From contig CAMQGK010000637.1 of assembly GCA_947000775.1 (NCBI GenBank), positions 25,474,001 to 25,538,000 on the forward strand: a DNA stretch of 64,000 nucleotides, read 5' to 3'. The notes beneath the pieces were generated by a model. The model was given only the letters and a program-made list of their open reading frames with translations. It had not been told where the DNA came from and ran no database searches. This document shows, in pieces, positions 34,964 to 46,110 of the stretch (positions are counted from its first letter, which is position 1; each line of letters opens with the position of its first letter). A program made the position numbers and the translations under genes. The stretch comes from Pterois miles (lineage: Eukaryota > Chordata > Actinopteri > Perciformes > Scorpaenidae).

Positions 34964-35013
34964 GTTGCCCGATTCTGCATAGATTGAACATGTGTTCCCA
35001 AATCAAAGGCGAG
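34964..35013 (+). other. Candidate 50-nt exon
   Basis: A strong acceptor (TTTCTGTGTTTTTCAG, ends 34963) and a strong donor (GGCGAG then GTGAGA, junction 35013/35014) bracket 50 nt. One frame is open: CPILHRLNMCSQIKGE, starting after two bases. It is not a multiple of three and I do not recognise the peptide. Two further candidates, also on the + strand, lie within 1.6 kb. A non-coding exon or chance is possible. Confidence 0.28.
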
Positions 35014-35931
35014 GTGAGACAGTCACTCATAGATTTTTGCACACTATCTTCACCTCTTTCTTTTGTCGCCCACATCGCCACACACTCCAGCAAAGAGCAG
35101 AGCCTGAGGCCACGTCCCTTTATACCTTGTCAAATGCCCCACTATAAAGCTGCAGCGAGGAGATCTTTGACTTACGTTCATAGGTACAAGAAGACAAATG
35201 GCACAACTCAAAGTTGTGTGGGATACCTGAAGCTTCTCCTAACTTTCGTCCATCAATGTGGTACAAAACTGGCTTGTATAAAACAAAGTACAGTGAGACA
35301 GAAGAAGAGACTTAGTTATGGTGACAGAGAGCTGGAATGTGAGGAGGGAGGAGGAAAGAGGAGGGGATAAGGGGCGGAGAGAGAGCCAGCACATTTCCCT
35401 TAATAAAAAGAAATTGGAGTCAAGTGACGATCAGCTGGTCACATGTTTGATCAATACGGTCATGAGGCCTCAGGTATGCAGACCACAGAGAAGAGAGAGA
35501 GAGAGAAAGAGAGAGAGGATCAGCCACGCTATCCTCCCTCTTTCCTCCTTCTCTCTCCACCTGTATAGGTCGTAATTTATTAAGACTGGGTCAGTGCTCC
35601 CATTATGTGTCAGGCTAAGTGTTGGAGCCCGCATGGCGGTGGCTGCTGCCTGTCACGCCTCGGGGCTAATGGGAAAGAATGACAGGAATCTGCAACTGAT
35701 AATGCCACGCTTGGAGATGTTCGTCAGCAGATAATCTTCCATATCCTTCCCCTCCCTCGGGCTCCTTTTCTTCTTCTGCTTGATCTCCTCCCTTCAGTTC
35801 GCTACCATCACACTAACCCTGCTTCTTCATCCACCGACGCTTTCCTCTTCATCATTTTATCTGCCCTTTCCTCTCACTGCTCTGACCTCTGTGTGTGTCT
35901 TTAATGGCGCTTATTTGTTCTTTCCCCTCAG

Positions 35932-36050
35932 ATGGACTGTCTGCAGAAGAGGCTTCCCACCCAGGCGTGACCGCACACCGGCCGGCCTTCACGGTTCGCG
36001 ACTCTGTGGCTGCTGTCAGTTGCTCAGTAGGCAGTGTAGATCCTGTGTAG
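35932..36050 (+). other. Candidate terminal coding exon
   Basis: A clean polypyrimidine acceptor (TTTGTTCTTTCCCCTCAG, ends 35931) opens a frame, in phase with two leftover bases, of 38 codons before TAG at 36048-36050. The peptide begins GLSAEEASHPGVTAHRPAF and continues TVRDSVAAVSCSVGSVDPV; its composition is protein-like. The other frame through this segment is an open run of 209 codons starting at 35780; its Pro/Ser/Leu/Cys-rich product seems less protein-like. No poly(A) signal is obvious just downstream. I do not recognise either product. Confidence 0.25.
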
Positions 36051-36155
36051 CAATCAGCAGCTACATCTGGCTACTGGGTCTCCGACGGCTCGGCCTACTT
36101 CCCGGTCGAGCGTGCCCATCCTGCTCCAATTGGCTGGTGGCACATTCCAATCCTC

Positions 36156-36168
36156 TGATTGGCTGCGA
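36156..36168. promoter_or_regulatory. Inverted CCAAT box (exact repeat of the 27228 site)
   Basis: TGATTGGCTGCGA, identical to 27228-27240. Another CCAAT/ATTGG (CCAATTGGCTGG) lies about 30 bp upstream. Confidence 0.3.
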
Positions 36169-36496
36169 TGTCAGTGGGGGGGGGCTCCATCCTGTGACCC
36201 CACAGACAGGATGTTCTCTGTGTCACAACTCCACAAGGGGCCCTTGTCAAGGCTTTTTGTGTTTTTTGCCTTTTTTTTTCGCTCCTTCCTCTTCCACGAT
36301 TCTTTTAATTCTCCCTGTTTCTGCCTCTCACTCATGCTCTCTGAGCTCCTCTTTGTGTGAAACATCCTTGGTGGAAGTGATCAAAGTTAAATGTGTTTCT
36401 GCCAAATGAAAAGCATTACTTGTGTAATGAGATGTACCTTTGCTGTGTCCTGAACCTGGCATACAATGTAGATTTCTGTGTGGTTCAATTCTACAG

Positions 36497-36565
36497 CTAC
36501 ATTGTCTGCTGGGTTTCTGGCTAGCAATATAAGCAGCACTTATAACCCGGTGGTGCTCAAAACAG
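36497..36565 (+). other. Candidate 69-nt symmetric exon
   Basis: An acceptor (TGTGTGGTTCAATTCTACAG, ends 36496) and a perfect donor (AAACAG then GTAAGTA, junction 36565/36566) bracket 69 nt. Exactly one frame is open: it starts after two bases and reads TLSAGFLASNISSTYNPVVL then KT, leaving one base. The exon would be phase 1-1, the class common in extracellular and cassette exons, and has one potential N-glycosylation site (NIS). I do not recognise the protein, and the polypyrimidine tract is only moderate. Confidence 0.33.
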
Positions 36566-36569
36566 GTAA

Positions 36570-38150
36570 GTATTCATCTATTCTGCCTCAAATGCCTGAC
36601 TATTCAATAAATATTTCACATTAATACTACTGAGTGACTCTACTGTCGTTTGTCAGACTGAATATCACATTTGAAGGGCGGAAGTAAAAAAAACAAAACA
36701 AAAAAAAAAAAAAAAGCAGAAATCTGCAAAATCTAAATTGATCTAGTGTTGCTGCTGCGTCCCAGGAGTTAACCCCAAGCAAGAGATGCCAGGAATATTC
36801 TAGTAGCTCAGCACAAAGCCGGGTCGTTGTCTGTCAGGAGGTTGTCAGACTGCTGTCAGACTGGCTCCCTATTAGTGGGACAGCACTGTCTTCCCTGCAG
36901 CCAACACACACACCTGGGATTACACCAAAACCTCGCACAAACCAACAAGGCTTTTAAAAGACATCCTGCCTCCCGAGCTCAGCATGCAGCTGTGAAAGCC
37001 GCACACTTTCTAACACATTTTGGACCCCAAAAATCAACTTTTTTCACCTCACGACGCATTTCAGGAAAACCTCTGAGTCAGATGTTTACAGAGATATACA
37101 CAATTAAACTGTAGTTTGGTGCGTCTCGGTCTGATTATTTCTGATGCAAGCGTCTCTTGGGTGAGTCCTCCTTCCACACACACACTGCAGGAAACTAGGT
37201 AGATATGAAGCCCTGCAGAGGCTGGTGAACTGGCTTTGTAAACAAATATGAAGGCGCTGCGCCATACAAGAAACTGAAAAGAGGGACATGATCCCACACC
37301 GAAAGATGAAAGAAGTCACTGTGTATTCAGCAGCGCTGTCCAGGTCTTGTCACAGACATGCAGCAGTAATACAGGTGAAAATATAATGAGTCTCCACAGC
37401 TCAGACAAGAAAAGAAACTTAGCTCCCTCACAGCAACAGGCCTTTTGAATAACCAGCGTTTTCAGACAAAACACGCTGAATGAGTTAATTGGTACTGTAA
37501 TTGTTCTCTCCACAAAAGTGACAGAATAATCCCTCTCTAATGCACTCGTTCAGGGGGTGTCGTGAGGCCTTTATAATCTGAAAGAAGAACTTATTTTAAA
37601 AATGTACAGTTGGCCTATATCAGCATTTTATTGATTTCTGTAAAGACAACTTCATGAAATGAATGAAAGATATAAAGAGGATAAGGGCACAGTGAAGACC
37701 CGAACACAAGTTATATTCACAGAGACATTCGAGAGCTAATAGAACAATGGTCAAGCTCCACAGAGAAGAATAAACTGAAATTGTCAAAAAAAGAAGCTTA
37801 TTAAATATGTATGATTGTTCAAAACCCCCAGAAATATAAAATATAGACAGAAAATTTTATTAAAAGTCCCTAAAAATGCAATATTCACAGGATATAATCT
37901 CAAAATCGCTCCTTTTACAGAAACGTCCTGCAGTTACTGCGTTCACTATTTGGGTTAATTGTGCAGTTTATCAGTTATTGTTATATATTAAATATAATAT
38001 GAAATATCTATAAAATATGTCACTTAGTCAAGGGTTGTCAGGTTACTCAGTGATAGAAAATGGGTCCCTTAAAGGTCCCTTAAAGGTAAAAGGTTGGGAA
38101 CCACAAATGTAATTCCAGAGAAAGAAACTGGGGACAAACTGCAGCAAAAA
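36570..38150. other. Unique AT-rich DNA, nothing recognised
   Basis: It contains an A-rich run (36686-36715). No gene was identified. Confidence 0.4.
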
Positions 38151-38154
38151 ATGT

Positions 38155-38345
38155 GTTTTAAATTTCAGCTAAAGCTAAAACAAGTAAAGCTTGTTGCTAA
38201 GTCATTACTCAAGAAAAAAAAATCCAAACAGTTGAGCTTCTCATGTAACGTGTGAACGTTTGCTGCTTTTCTCTGTTTTATGGCTTGTTGGTTGAACAAA
38301 TCAAGACAACGATTGATCGAATTTATCTGATGATTAAAAACAACA
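38155..38345. mobile_element. Degenerate family B relic
   Basis: TTCTCATGTAACGTGTGAAC, GTTTGCTGCTTTTCTCTG and AACGATTGATCGAATTTATC follow the order of the family B interior and end in eroded form. Confidence 0.35.
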
Positions 38346-38349
38346 CATA

Positions 38350-39740
38350 ACACTGCACTGCAGTCATTATATTAAGGAATCACACAATGAAGCCTGAAGA
38401 CTTATTTCCATTGTGGTCCTCTAGTTTTTAACACACTACAAGACACAAATCACACAAGTGCAAACAACACAGTCAACAGAAAGAGCAGGCGGCAGGGTAG
38501 CTATATCCACATTCTCTTATTATATTGATGAGAAAAAAATTAAATATCCAAAATTGAGATGTGTATTACATGGTGCTAACCATTTATTTAAGGCTACTTC
38601 AGATTTGTGGGTAAATTATACCACTGTACTGCTGCACTGTAGTGTTAGTCTAGTGAAATCTGTCAAGCTACACCTTGTAAAGTAGTTATGATTTTCTCTT
38701 AGTGGTGAGAAATAATTAAGCACATGGTACGACATTAAGTCAGATGAATCAACACTGAAAATATGCCCCGACTATGAAGTTTCTTTGGTACAAATGTCTC
38801 TGATGTGTTACTGTCCCTCCTGTGTGTCCGAGGCTCATTACACCTAATTTGCAGCATAAGAGCTGTGATTTGCATCTAAGTACTGCTCGCATATCGCGTC
38901 TGTACAACGGACCCCTGGGAAACACAGTGAGCACTTAACAGACTACTAGATGTTACTATACAGGAACCAGGAGTTCTCTCAATGTATGCACATACATGAA
39001 AATGTATTGTATTGAGACTGATAGAGATAAAGAGGTTTTAAAACACAAGCTGCACAAATGCTCACACATGAAGTGAACGGTCCGGCCTTTCACAACTCGA
39101 GTAAAAAGATTTGCACACAAAGAAAAGCCTTGGCGTGATTTCAGCAGTGAGTGTTGCTAATATATTCCTGTCGAGACACATTTAAAATATTTTGTAATAT
39201 ATTTACTCAGTCTTGTGAAGGGCTCATTGAAAAAAAATGATTAGTGTAACACAATAAATCCGTGACTATGACCCTGATTGAGACCAATGTCGGTCACAAG
39301 GTGTTGGTCATTTTAAACCATTATTACCATGTGCAATAAAAACATTTTAATTTTGCACAAAGGGGAGACAGAGGCAGACAGAAGAACATTGAAGCCTGCT
39401 CTAAGGCTTTGAATATCTTCAAATATTTCCCACCAAAGTTTCAAAGCCCAACAAATGGTATTTGGGAGAGCCCTAAAATACTCAATGTCTACTGGAACTT
39501 AATCAAAAATCTTGTAAAAACATACATAGTGAGATCCAGAGGGGCGTAAGTGACATTTTAGGTTAAAATAGTTATATATATCAAATAAACGCTCTTCCTA
39601 TACTGCCAAAAGGAGACATGTGAAGTCTAAACCAATCCAGAGTTATTCATCAAAAACCACAAGACCTACCACAGAACACACTGGACTATTTGGTGCCAAA
39701 CAGGCTCAAATGCACTTAAGAAAAAAGAAAAATATATATT
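38350..39740. other. Unique AT-rich DNA, nothing recognised
   Basis: No gene, repeat family or strong splice pair was noted. Confidence 0.4.
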
Positions 39741-39742
39741 TT

Positions 39743-40309
39743 AAGGCTGTCAATCAATTAAAATATTTAATCGTGATTAATCACATGATTGTCCAAAGTT
39801 AATCATAAATTATTGAGACATTCTTTTATTCTTTCAAAATGTGCCTTAAAGGGAGATTATTTCATACTCTTATCAACATGTGACTGGGCAAATATGCTGA
39901 TTTATACAAATGTATGTATATTATTATTATTGAAAATGAATTAACAACAGTGACAGATATTGTCCAGAAACGCTCACAGGTTCTGCATTTAGCATAAAAA
40001 ATGTGCTCAAATCATAACATGGCAAACTGCAGCCCAACAGATAACATTTCCATTCACATATTTTGAGGTCAGAAGTCAAGGGACCCCTTTGAAAATGGCC
40101 ATGCCAGTTTTTTCTCACCAAAATTCAGCATAGGTTGGCACCAATAAATTCCTTCGATTTTCTGGTTTCATATGACGCCAGTATCTTCACTCTAGCTTTA
40201 CAACTAAGCACCATACAACCTCTGACAGATTGATTGCATTAATGAGTTAAAGAAATCAGCAGCTCTAAAATGAATCTGCGTTAATATCACATACACTTTG
40301 ACAACCCCA
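39743..40309 (+). mobile_element. hAT-like element, family A (copy 4)
   Basis: It starts AAGGCTGTCAATCAATTAAA and closes with ACACTTTGACAACCCC. It shares GTGATTAATCACATGATTGT, ATTGTCCAGAAACGCTCACA and GCATAAAAAATGTGCTCAAA with copy 1. Confidence 0.65.
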
Positions 40310-41240
40310 ATAACTTAATAAAAACCTAAATACTGTTAATTAAGTACATTGTCATCACATGTTTATGAAGCTTTAATATTAAAGATTGAATTCAATAAAA
40401 AAATGGTAATGTCATTTATGCCCCTTTGATTCTCAAAATATGCCAGAGCACCGTACTTACAGCAGATATGAAATAATAAACGCCTGTAGCACATTTGGGT
40501 ATAATTATAATGGATTTGCATTTATTATAAAATTGCTCTATATCTCAGTACACTCTATTATTTCCATAATCAATACAGGTCTTGTCTTCGTCTCAATACT
40601 GGAGCCCTCAAGTTCAGCCACGCAGAATATTACAGGAGCTGAGCGACTCCATCGGGACCCACTGTGAGAATCCCAACAATGCGAGCGGTTGCTAATGGCC
40701 CGTAGTGGGAGGGGTGTGTGGGAGGTTTATTGTTGCTTTGATAAGCTGTTGATGACGTGCGTGGTGTGAGGACTGCATGCACAGTCAGAGTGTAAAACAA
40801 CACGAGCGCTGAGAAAAAGAGTGATGATGATGATAAAGGGGAAAAAAAATGTGAAAAAACAGCCATCTGTCGCACGCTTTCCGGGAGGACGGGCGAAGGT
40901 GAAGGTGCCGTCATTTAAAGGTGGCATCAGTGATGTCATCAGCCGGTGCACCGTGTCACCCCATCGCAACAAACACACCGTCCACTTCTCGTCTGCGTCA
41001 CCGCTGTAATAAGTTATCACCACATGACCTCTGCAGCAGGGCTTTCCCCATCAGCAGGCAGTGAAGCCCAGCAGGGGATTTACATGCTGTTAGTTTACAC
41101 AAGTTACAAGGTGAGAGTTAACACTTCCATCACTGACCTTGGAGGAAACGTTTCTCTACAACCATGAACAGTAACCCAAAAACATGATCTTTCCCCAACC
41201 CTAACCAAATCTATATTCTGCCTAAACTTGGTGGTTGTAC
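40310..41240. other. Unique DNA, nothing recognised
   Basis: A CRE-like GTGATGTCATC lies near 40930. The stretch contains a moderately CpG-richer patch (40840-41000). No supported gene. Confidence 0.35.
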
Positions 41241-41244
41241 GTTA

Positions 41245-41380
41245 GGATGCACCGACACCAGATCCAATACGGGGCCAATTTGCTGACTCAAATAGCTGGA
41301 TCGGATATTGGTGACAATGAGGCCGACCGATTCAGTTTACATTATATAGTGCAATTTCCTGTTTAAGTTTTGACAGATGA
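41245..41380 (+). mobile_element. Fragment of a hAT-like MITE
   Basis: GGATGCACCGACACCAGATC, GGATCGGATATTGGTGACAA and GCAATTTCCTGTTT match the beginning of a teleost MITE family. The remainder is missing. Confidence 0.45.
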
Positions 41381-41489
41381 TTAGACTGTTGTCAGGCTAT
41401 TAAATACGTGTTATCAGTCATTATAAGCTCCATAGATGTGGGTCAATAGGGGCCTACTCCACCCACCAGTAGGTATTATCATCTATTCA

Positions 41490-41880
41490 CAGTGTGAAGT
41501 ATAAAGAGCGAGAAAGTCCACTGAGGGTGGGAGATGGGTCAAAGCAACACAGGACTTTCACCCAGGAGACCGTGCATCCCGGGTGAAACCAACAATGTAT
41601 ATTTGTCTTTGTGTTTGTAGTTATTTTAACCCACAGCATGTTTTTCCCTAAACCTAAAGAAAGTAAAGAAGTTGTAGTTTTGTTGCATAAACCTAAAGAA
41701 GTTGTAGTTTTGTTGTAGATGTATTGCCTAAACCTAAAGAAGCTGTAGTTTAATTTCTTAAACCTAAATAAGTTGTAGTTTTGTTGTCTGAACCTAAAGA
41801 AGTTGTAGTTCCATTGCATAAACCTAAAGAAGTTATATTTTTATTGTCTAAACCTAAAGAAGCCTTTTTGTTTGTAACAA
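41490..41880 (+). mobile_element. Family K relic with CCTAAACC array (copy 2)
   Basis: AGGACTTTCACCCAGGAGAC and CATCCCGGGTGAAACCAAC lead into the array 41647-41866. Both motifs recur at the 55.8 kb locus. The right part of the element is missing because a family J array begins at 41889. Confidence 0.5.
41647..41866 (+). repeat. Minisatellite, unit near CCTAAACCTAAAGAAGTTGT
   Basis: Seven or eight units of about 24-34 bp: CCTAAACCTAAAGAAGTTGT followed by AGTTTTGTTG, with variants. Inverse reading gives a repetitive RFRQQN-like peptide, which is an artefact. Confidence 0.88.
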
Positions 41881-41888
41881 GTGAATGG

Positions 41889-42306
41889 AGCACAATGGCT
41901 GCTACAGTAACTCTCCTGACGGTGAACTGGAGACAGTGAACGCAGCACCGTGGCTGCTACAGTAACTCTCCTGACGGTGAACTGGAGACAGTGAACGCAG
42001 CACCGTGGCTGCTACGGTAACTCTCCTGATGGTTAACTGGAGACAGTGAACGCAGCACCGTGGCTGCTACGGTAACTCTCCTGACGGTGAACTGGAGACA
42101 GTGAACGCAGCACCGTGGCTGCTACAGTAACTCTCCTGACGGTGAACTGGAGACAGTGAACGCAGCACCGTGGCTGCTACGGTAACTCTCCTGATGGTTA
42201 ACGGGAGACAGTGAACGCAGCACCGTGGCTGCTACGGTAACTCTCCTGACGGTGAACTGGAGACAGTGAACGCAGCACCGTGGCTGCTACAGTAACTCTC
42301 CTGATG
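41889..42306 (-). repeat. Minisatellite, about 8 x 54-55 bp, in family J copy 3
   Basis: Unit (as read on +): GCAGCACCGTGGCTGCTAC then A/GGTAACTCTCCTGACGG, then TGAACTGGAGACAGTGAAC. ACAGTAA and ACGGTAA variants, with GACGG or GATGG, alternate in a block pattern, suggesting duplication of three-unit blocks. Confidence 0.93.
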
Positions 42307-42457
42307 AACTGCTGACTCAGCTGTCTGTTGTGTTGTGCTGTAGCTGGCGCATCGCTGTATGGAAGGAAAACTGATTGAAATTGAAAAGAAATCTTGTCAG
42401 TTAACAGTTAATAATCGGCTATCAGTTAAGAAAAAAATGTAATAATTAGCATCCCTA
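41889..42457 (-). mobile_element. Family J element, truncated (copy 3)
   Basis: Reverse orientation. The left terminus at 42457 reads (inverse) TTAGGGATGCTAATTATTAC. Before it are CTTGTCAGTTAACAGTTAAT and the array. The right body with the CTACGAGGCTACAAGC motif is absent: the array itself borders the family K array. Confidence 0.6.
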
Positions 42458-42459
42458 AT

Positions 42460-43320
42460 TGGAAAGTCAGGTTAGCTCTAGAGTAATGGATAGATAAGAA
42501 ATGTTTCATGGTGTCTCTCTCCTGTTGTGCTATATGTCCTCTTCATAAATGAATGATGTGTATTGTTATGAAAGTATCTGATCGTGTGCTGCGCTGCCAT
42601 TTTGGCCAAGTCTCTCTTGTAAAAGAGATAATATATCTCAGGAGAAGTAAAGGTTAGAAAAGGAAATAAAAGAATGAATAAAACAAATTAAACACCTTCC
42701 GATAATTTGTTCAGGAATTGTGCTTTGAAAATTCAACACCTTCAGCGGCTGGAAATGTTGCATTAGAGATTTAACAGTTCTGCGTCATCATCGAGACGGA
42801 TGGCTGTGATCCAGAGCGCCGGTTTACGATGGCGAGGTGAGGAGGAAAATAAGCAGACTGAGACAGAAAGCAAATTGTCATTTAATGTGATTTTTCCTCA
42901 GGTGCACACAGTTTGAGGTATGAACTCACAACCTCTTACACATCCCTGTAAAAGCACAGTCCGCTGAGTTTGTGTCACATCCCTACAGATCTGTGAGTCA
43001 TATTGAACAGTGTTCGCTCCAGAAATATTTCTCATTGTGTGCTGATATTTTAGAGGTCAGTGTCCTTTAAATGTCTACTTACTCCAAAGTACTTTCCAAT
43101 GCCACAAAGTCTCATTTAGTATAAAAGCATTTTAAAAAAGGTAAATCAGTAAAAACCACAGATTGGTTTTCACGTTTCACTGTCGGTGATAAAACCTGAG
43201 CTGAAATGCTTCATTTCTCTAAATGTTACAGTCTTGGCTGAAGTTTTTAAAGCTCCAGATCCTCTCTGCCGGCCGGTCACATTAAGGAAGTAATGAGCCC
43301 GTTTAAATAGTCCACACCAC
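42460..43320. other. Unique DNA, nothing recognised
   Basis: No gene or repeat family was noted. Confidence 0.4.
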
Positions 43321-43325
43321 ACCTA

Positions 43326-43370
43326 CGAATCCAATCCAAATTTATTTATAAAGCACATTTAATGAAGGTA
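43326..43370 (-). mobile_element. LINE-type 3' tail fragment
   Basis: AATCCAATCCAAATTTATTT then ATAAAGCACATTTAA is the inverse of the 3' terminal motif seen on many teleost LINE and SINE copies. Confidence 0.4.
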
Positions 43371-44035
43371 AAAGAGGAGTTGTGATCCGGGTGTGTTAGA
43401 GGTCCCAGACTGCAGTTTTTCATTTTTTTGTATATTTAAAGCACTATGTGTACTTTTTGTATCTATTAGAAGCATTAAAATGAAAGTGATAATGCTTTAT
43501 ATGGAGCTTTAATGTGCAAAGTGCTAGCCTGTAAACACATTTCACATTTCTCAAACACTTGCTAGGTTAAGTTCAATGTCTCAATCAGGGTATAGACTTT
43601 TCATGTTCCTTCCCTGTTTCTTACAGCCAAGTTTAAAAACGATATATGGGTACCCGTCTTCAATTTCTGTGTGATTTATCTTTTGTTATTTCATTGTTTT
43701 CATCATTTTAAGTGTTTCACCTGTCATGATATCACTTGGATCATTTGATTGCCTCTCATTGGTTTTGTCTGTTTGTTAAACGCCCTGACAAAAACCTATG
43801 TAACCACTATAATAAAGGCTTTTTAATATTTCCTTCCTTGTTGCCACTTAGACCAGGTTTCTTGGTCCAAGTTTCTTGGTCTAAATGCCTTGCCTGATTT
43901 CCCTCCATCTTCCAAGAACACCCGACGTATTTTTGACCTTCTGTTGAGAAAGTCAACCAGTTACATCCCACAACACATTGGAATAAATTAGAAGGAAATG
44001 TACTAACTTATAAATTAAAATATTTGTGAAATGAT
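43371..44035. other. Unique AT-rich DNA, nothing recognised
   Basis: No gene or repeat family was noted. Confidence 0.4.
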
Positions 44036-44040
44036 GTTTA

Positions 44041-44322
44041 CAATTAATTGAATAATCGCCAACTATTTTGATTATCGATTAATCACTTTGAGTCATTTTT
44101 GAAGGGAAAAAAAAAGTAAAAATCCTCTAATTTCAGCTTCTTAAATGTGAATATTTTCTGGTGTCTTTACTCTCTCTATCTGAGGATGTTGTCTTGAGCT
44201 TTGGGAAACACTGATCAACGTTTCGCACCATTTTCTGACATTTTATAGACCAAACAACTAATCAATTAATCAAGAAAATAATCAACAGATTAATTGACAG
44301 TTAAAATTAGTTGCAGCCCTAA
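44041..44322 (-). mobile_element. hAT-like element, family B (copy 3)
   Basis: Reverse orientation. AATTAGTTGCAGCCCTA closes it at 44322, and the interior has GAATATTTTCTGGTGTCTTT, GGGAAACACTGATCAACG and CCATTTTCTGACATTTTATA, inverse to copies 1 and 2. Confidence 0.68.
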
Positions 44323-44497
44323 AATGAATTCACAGACACAGAAAAGCACAGCAAAAGGTGGCCGAGGAGCAGCTGATTGCAATGTCCTGAAACTGCATCC
44401 AGTCATGGATCCTTGTTGCCTGTTATTTCAAATTCAATCTGTAATCTCTCTACTGTCAGTAAGGACATAAAATGACCAAAAACTACTTGAAAATAGA

Positions 44498-44544
44498 AGA
44501 AGAATAAGACGAAGAAGAAGATGAAGAAGAAGAAGAAGAAGAAG
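44498..44544. repeat. (GAA)n microsatellite
   Basis: An imperfect GAA/GAC/GAT trinucleotide run of about 46 bp. Confidence 0.9.
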
Positions 44545-45860
44545 GTGTGAGCTACTGCCGCCCCCAAAAATACTAAAATGTACAATGTATAAAACAGTGA
44601 AATAATAAAATGGTTTCAGCCAATCATCTATTTTTAAGGCATTAATTACATATAATCATGTTTCATGGACTGTAGCTTCCTGGGTATATGACAGAATATT
44701 AGCAGCAGCAGTATGGGATTCACTGAGAGTAAAGACTGAGGGGATTGTCCTGACCCTGGGTGTTTTTGGTGTGTTTCATGATATCATAATGAGCTTCACA
44801 AACAAAATAAAATAAGTAAAAAGGAAACACAAGACTGTCAGATATAGAAGCTTGTAAATCTACAATCAGGTTTGTATTTCATTTCACTTTAAACCAGCAC
44901 CTCTAAACTGATCAGCTTATTCCATCTCCGTCTTTCCTCCACACACCAAGTATCACAGATGATGACGCAGCAAAAAAAAAAAAAAAAAGGCTTGGAGGTA
45001 AACAAACATGGCTGACCACATCTAAATAGCCATGTTACGTTCACATAGATGGCCGCTAAAAAGGGCTGAAGGTGAACCTATTCGATTCTTGATGACGCAC
45101 GCTGAATCACGACAGTTGCGTAAAACCTGAAGTCAAAACCGGTGACTAAACATCTCTTGGAAGATGATATCCCAGACTGTAAACTGGAGAGGCCAGTAAT
45201 TACGCCAGTGAAATGTAGGCTTTACATTCTTTGGTGTGACCACACTTCACCAGAAATTCAAACTGTTGGTGAGCGAGGCGAATCACAGCACGTTCACCGT
45301 TCCATTATCTCATACCAAAGCTGGTGACTCACCAGGCAGAGGAGGAACCTACCACAGAGTTTGGTGTGAAGGCGTCCCAGCAGCCGGACCCAACCTGACT
45401 GGGAGGCCACGCTGGACAAGACTCTTTCCCAACGCAGACCAAACAAAAAAAGCTGCCATGATTGCTCATAAAGAGCTGAGGTGAAACCAAATCGTCTGTT
45501 CCAGAAGTAAGGAAACCTCATTCAAAATCACATTGACATTTAATGCAGATTACTAAAAGTCCAGCCAAACAACATATAAACATATTCAACTCGTCAACAG
45601 GAAAATCATGTATTGATCAATGTCATGAGAAGGGACAGATAGGGCCGAACCAAATAAATGATTTTCAGACAGCAAAGATAACAGCTAAGATGTTTGAGAG
45701 AACAGACCTGGCAACTACTTTTTAACCACAACTGTGGATACACAGTACATCCCTTACACAAGCACATCAGGAAGATATCATGATTGATTGGCCAGATATC
45801 ATGAGTGACGATTACAACAAGCAAAACCTGTTTCAATATTCAATATTCATATGGACTTGG
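44545..45860. other. Unique DNA, nothing recognised
   Basis: It contains a poly(A) run (44972-44988). Overlapping frames at 45142-45327 and 45236-45484 read as ordinary-composition peptides but lack domains or splice support. Confidence 0.35.
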
Positions 45861-45864
45861 GTAT

Positions 45865-46110
45865 TTGAGCTATCCATCTGCAACTGCTTATCCTGTCGCA
45901 AGGGGGCTGGAGCCGATCACCGATCGCCAGTCCATCACAGGACACATAGAGACAGACAACATAGAGACAGACAACCATTCACGCATACATTCACACCTAC
46001 GGACAATTAGAGTCCACAACTAACTGTCATGTATTTAGACTGTGGGAGGAAACTGGAGAACCTGGAGAAAACCCACCTTAAAATGGGTAGAACATGCAAA
46101 CTCCACACTA
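45865..46110 (-). mobile_element. SINE/LINE-type retroposon remnant (copy 1)
   Basis: CTGCAACTGCTTATCCTGTC, GGGGCTGGAGCCGATCACCG, CGCCAGTCCATCACAGGACA, ATTCACACCTACGGACAATT and ACTGTGGGAGGAAACTGGAG are consecutive motifs of a repeat spread throughout teleosts. It is also present at 49.2 kb (+) and 50.7 kb (-). The head (promoter-side) end is missing here. Confidence 0.65.

Noticed and set aside
35780..36409. A 209-codon + strand frame as a gene
   Set aside because: Pro/Ser/Leu/Cys-rich with long Phe-rich stretches from T runs; no domain. The segment is kept only as a candidate exon in another frame.
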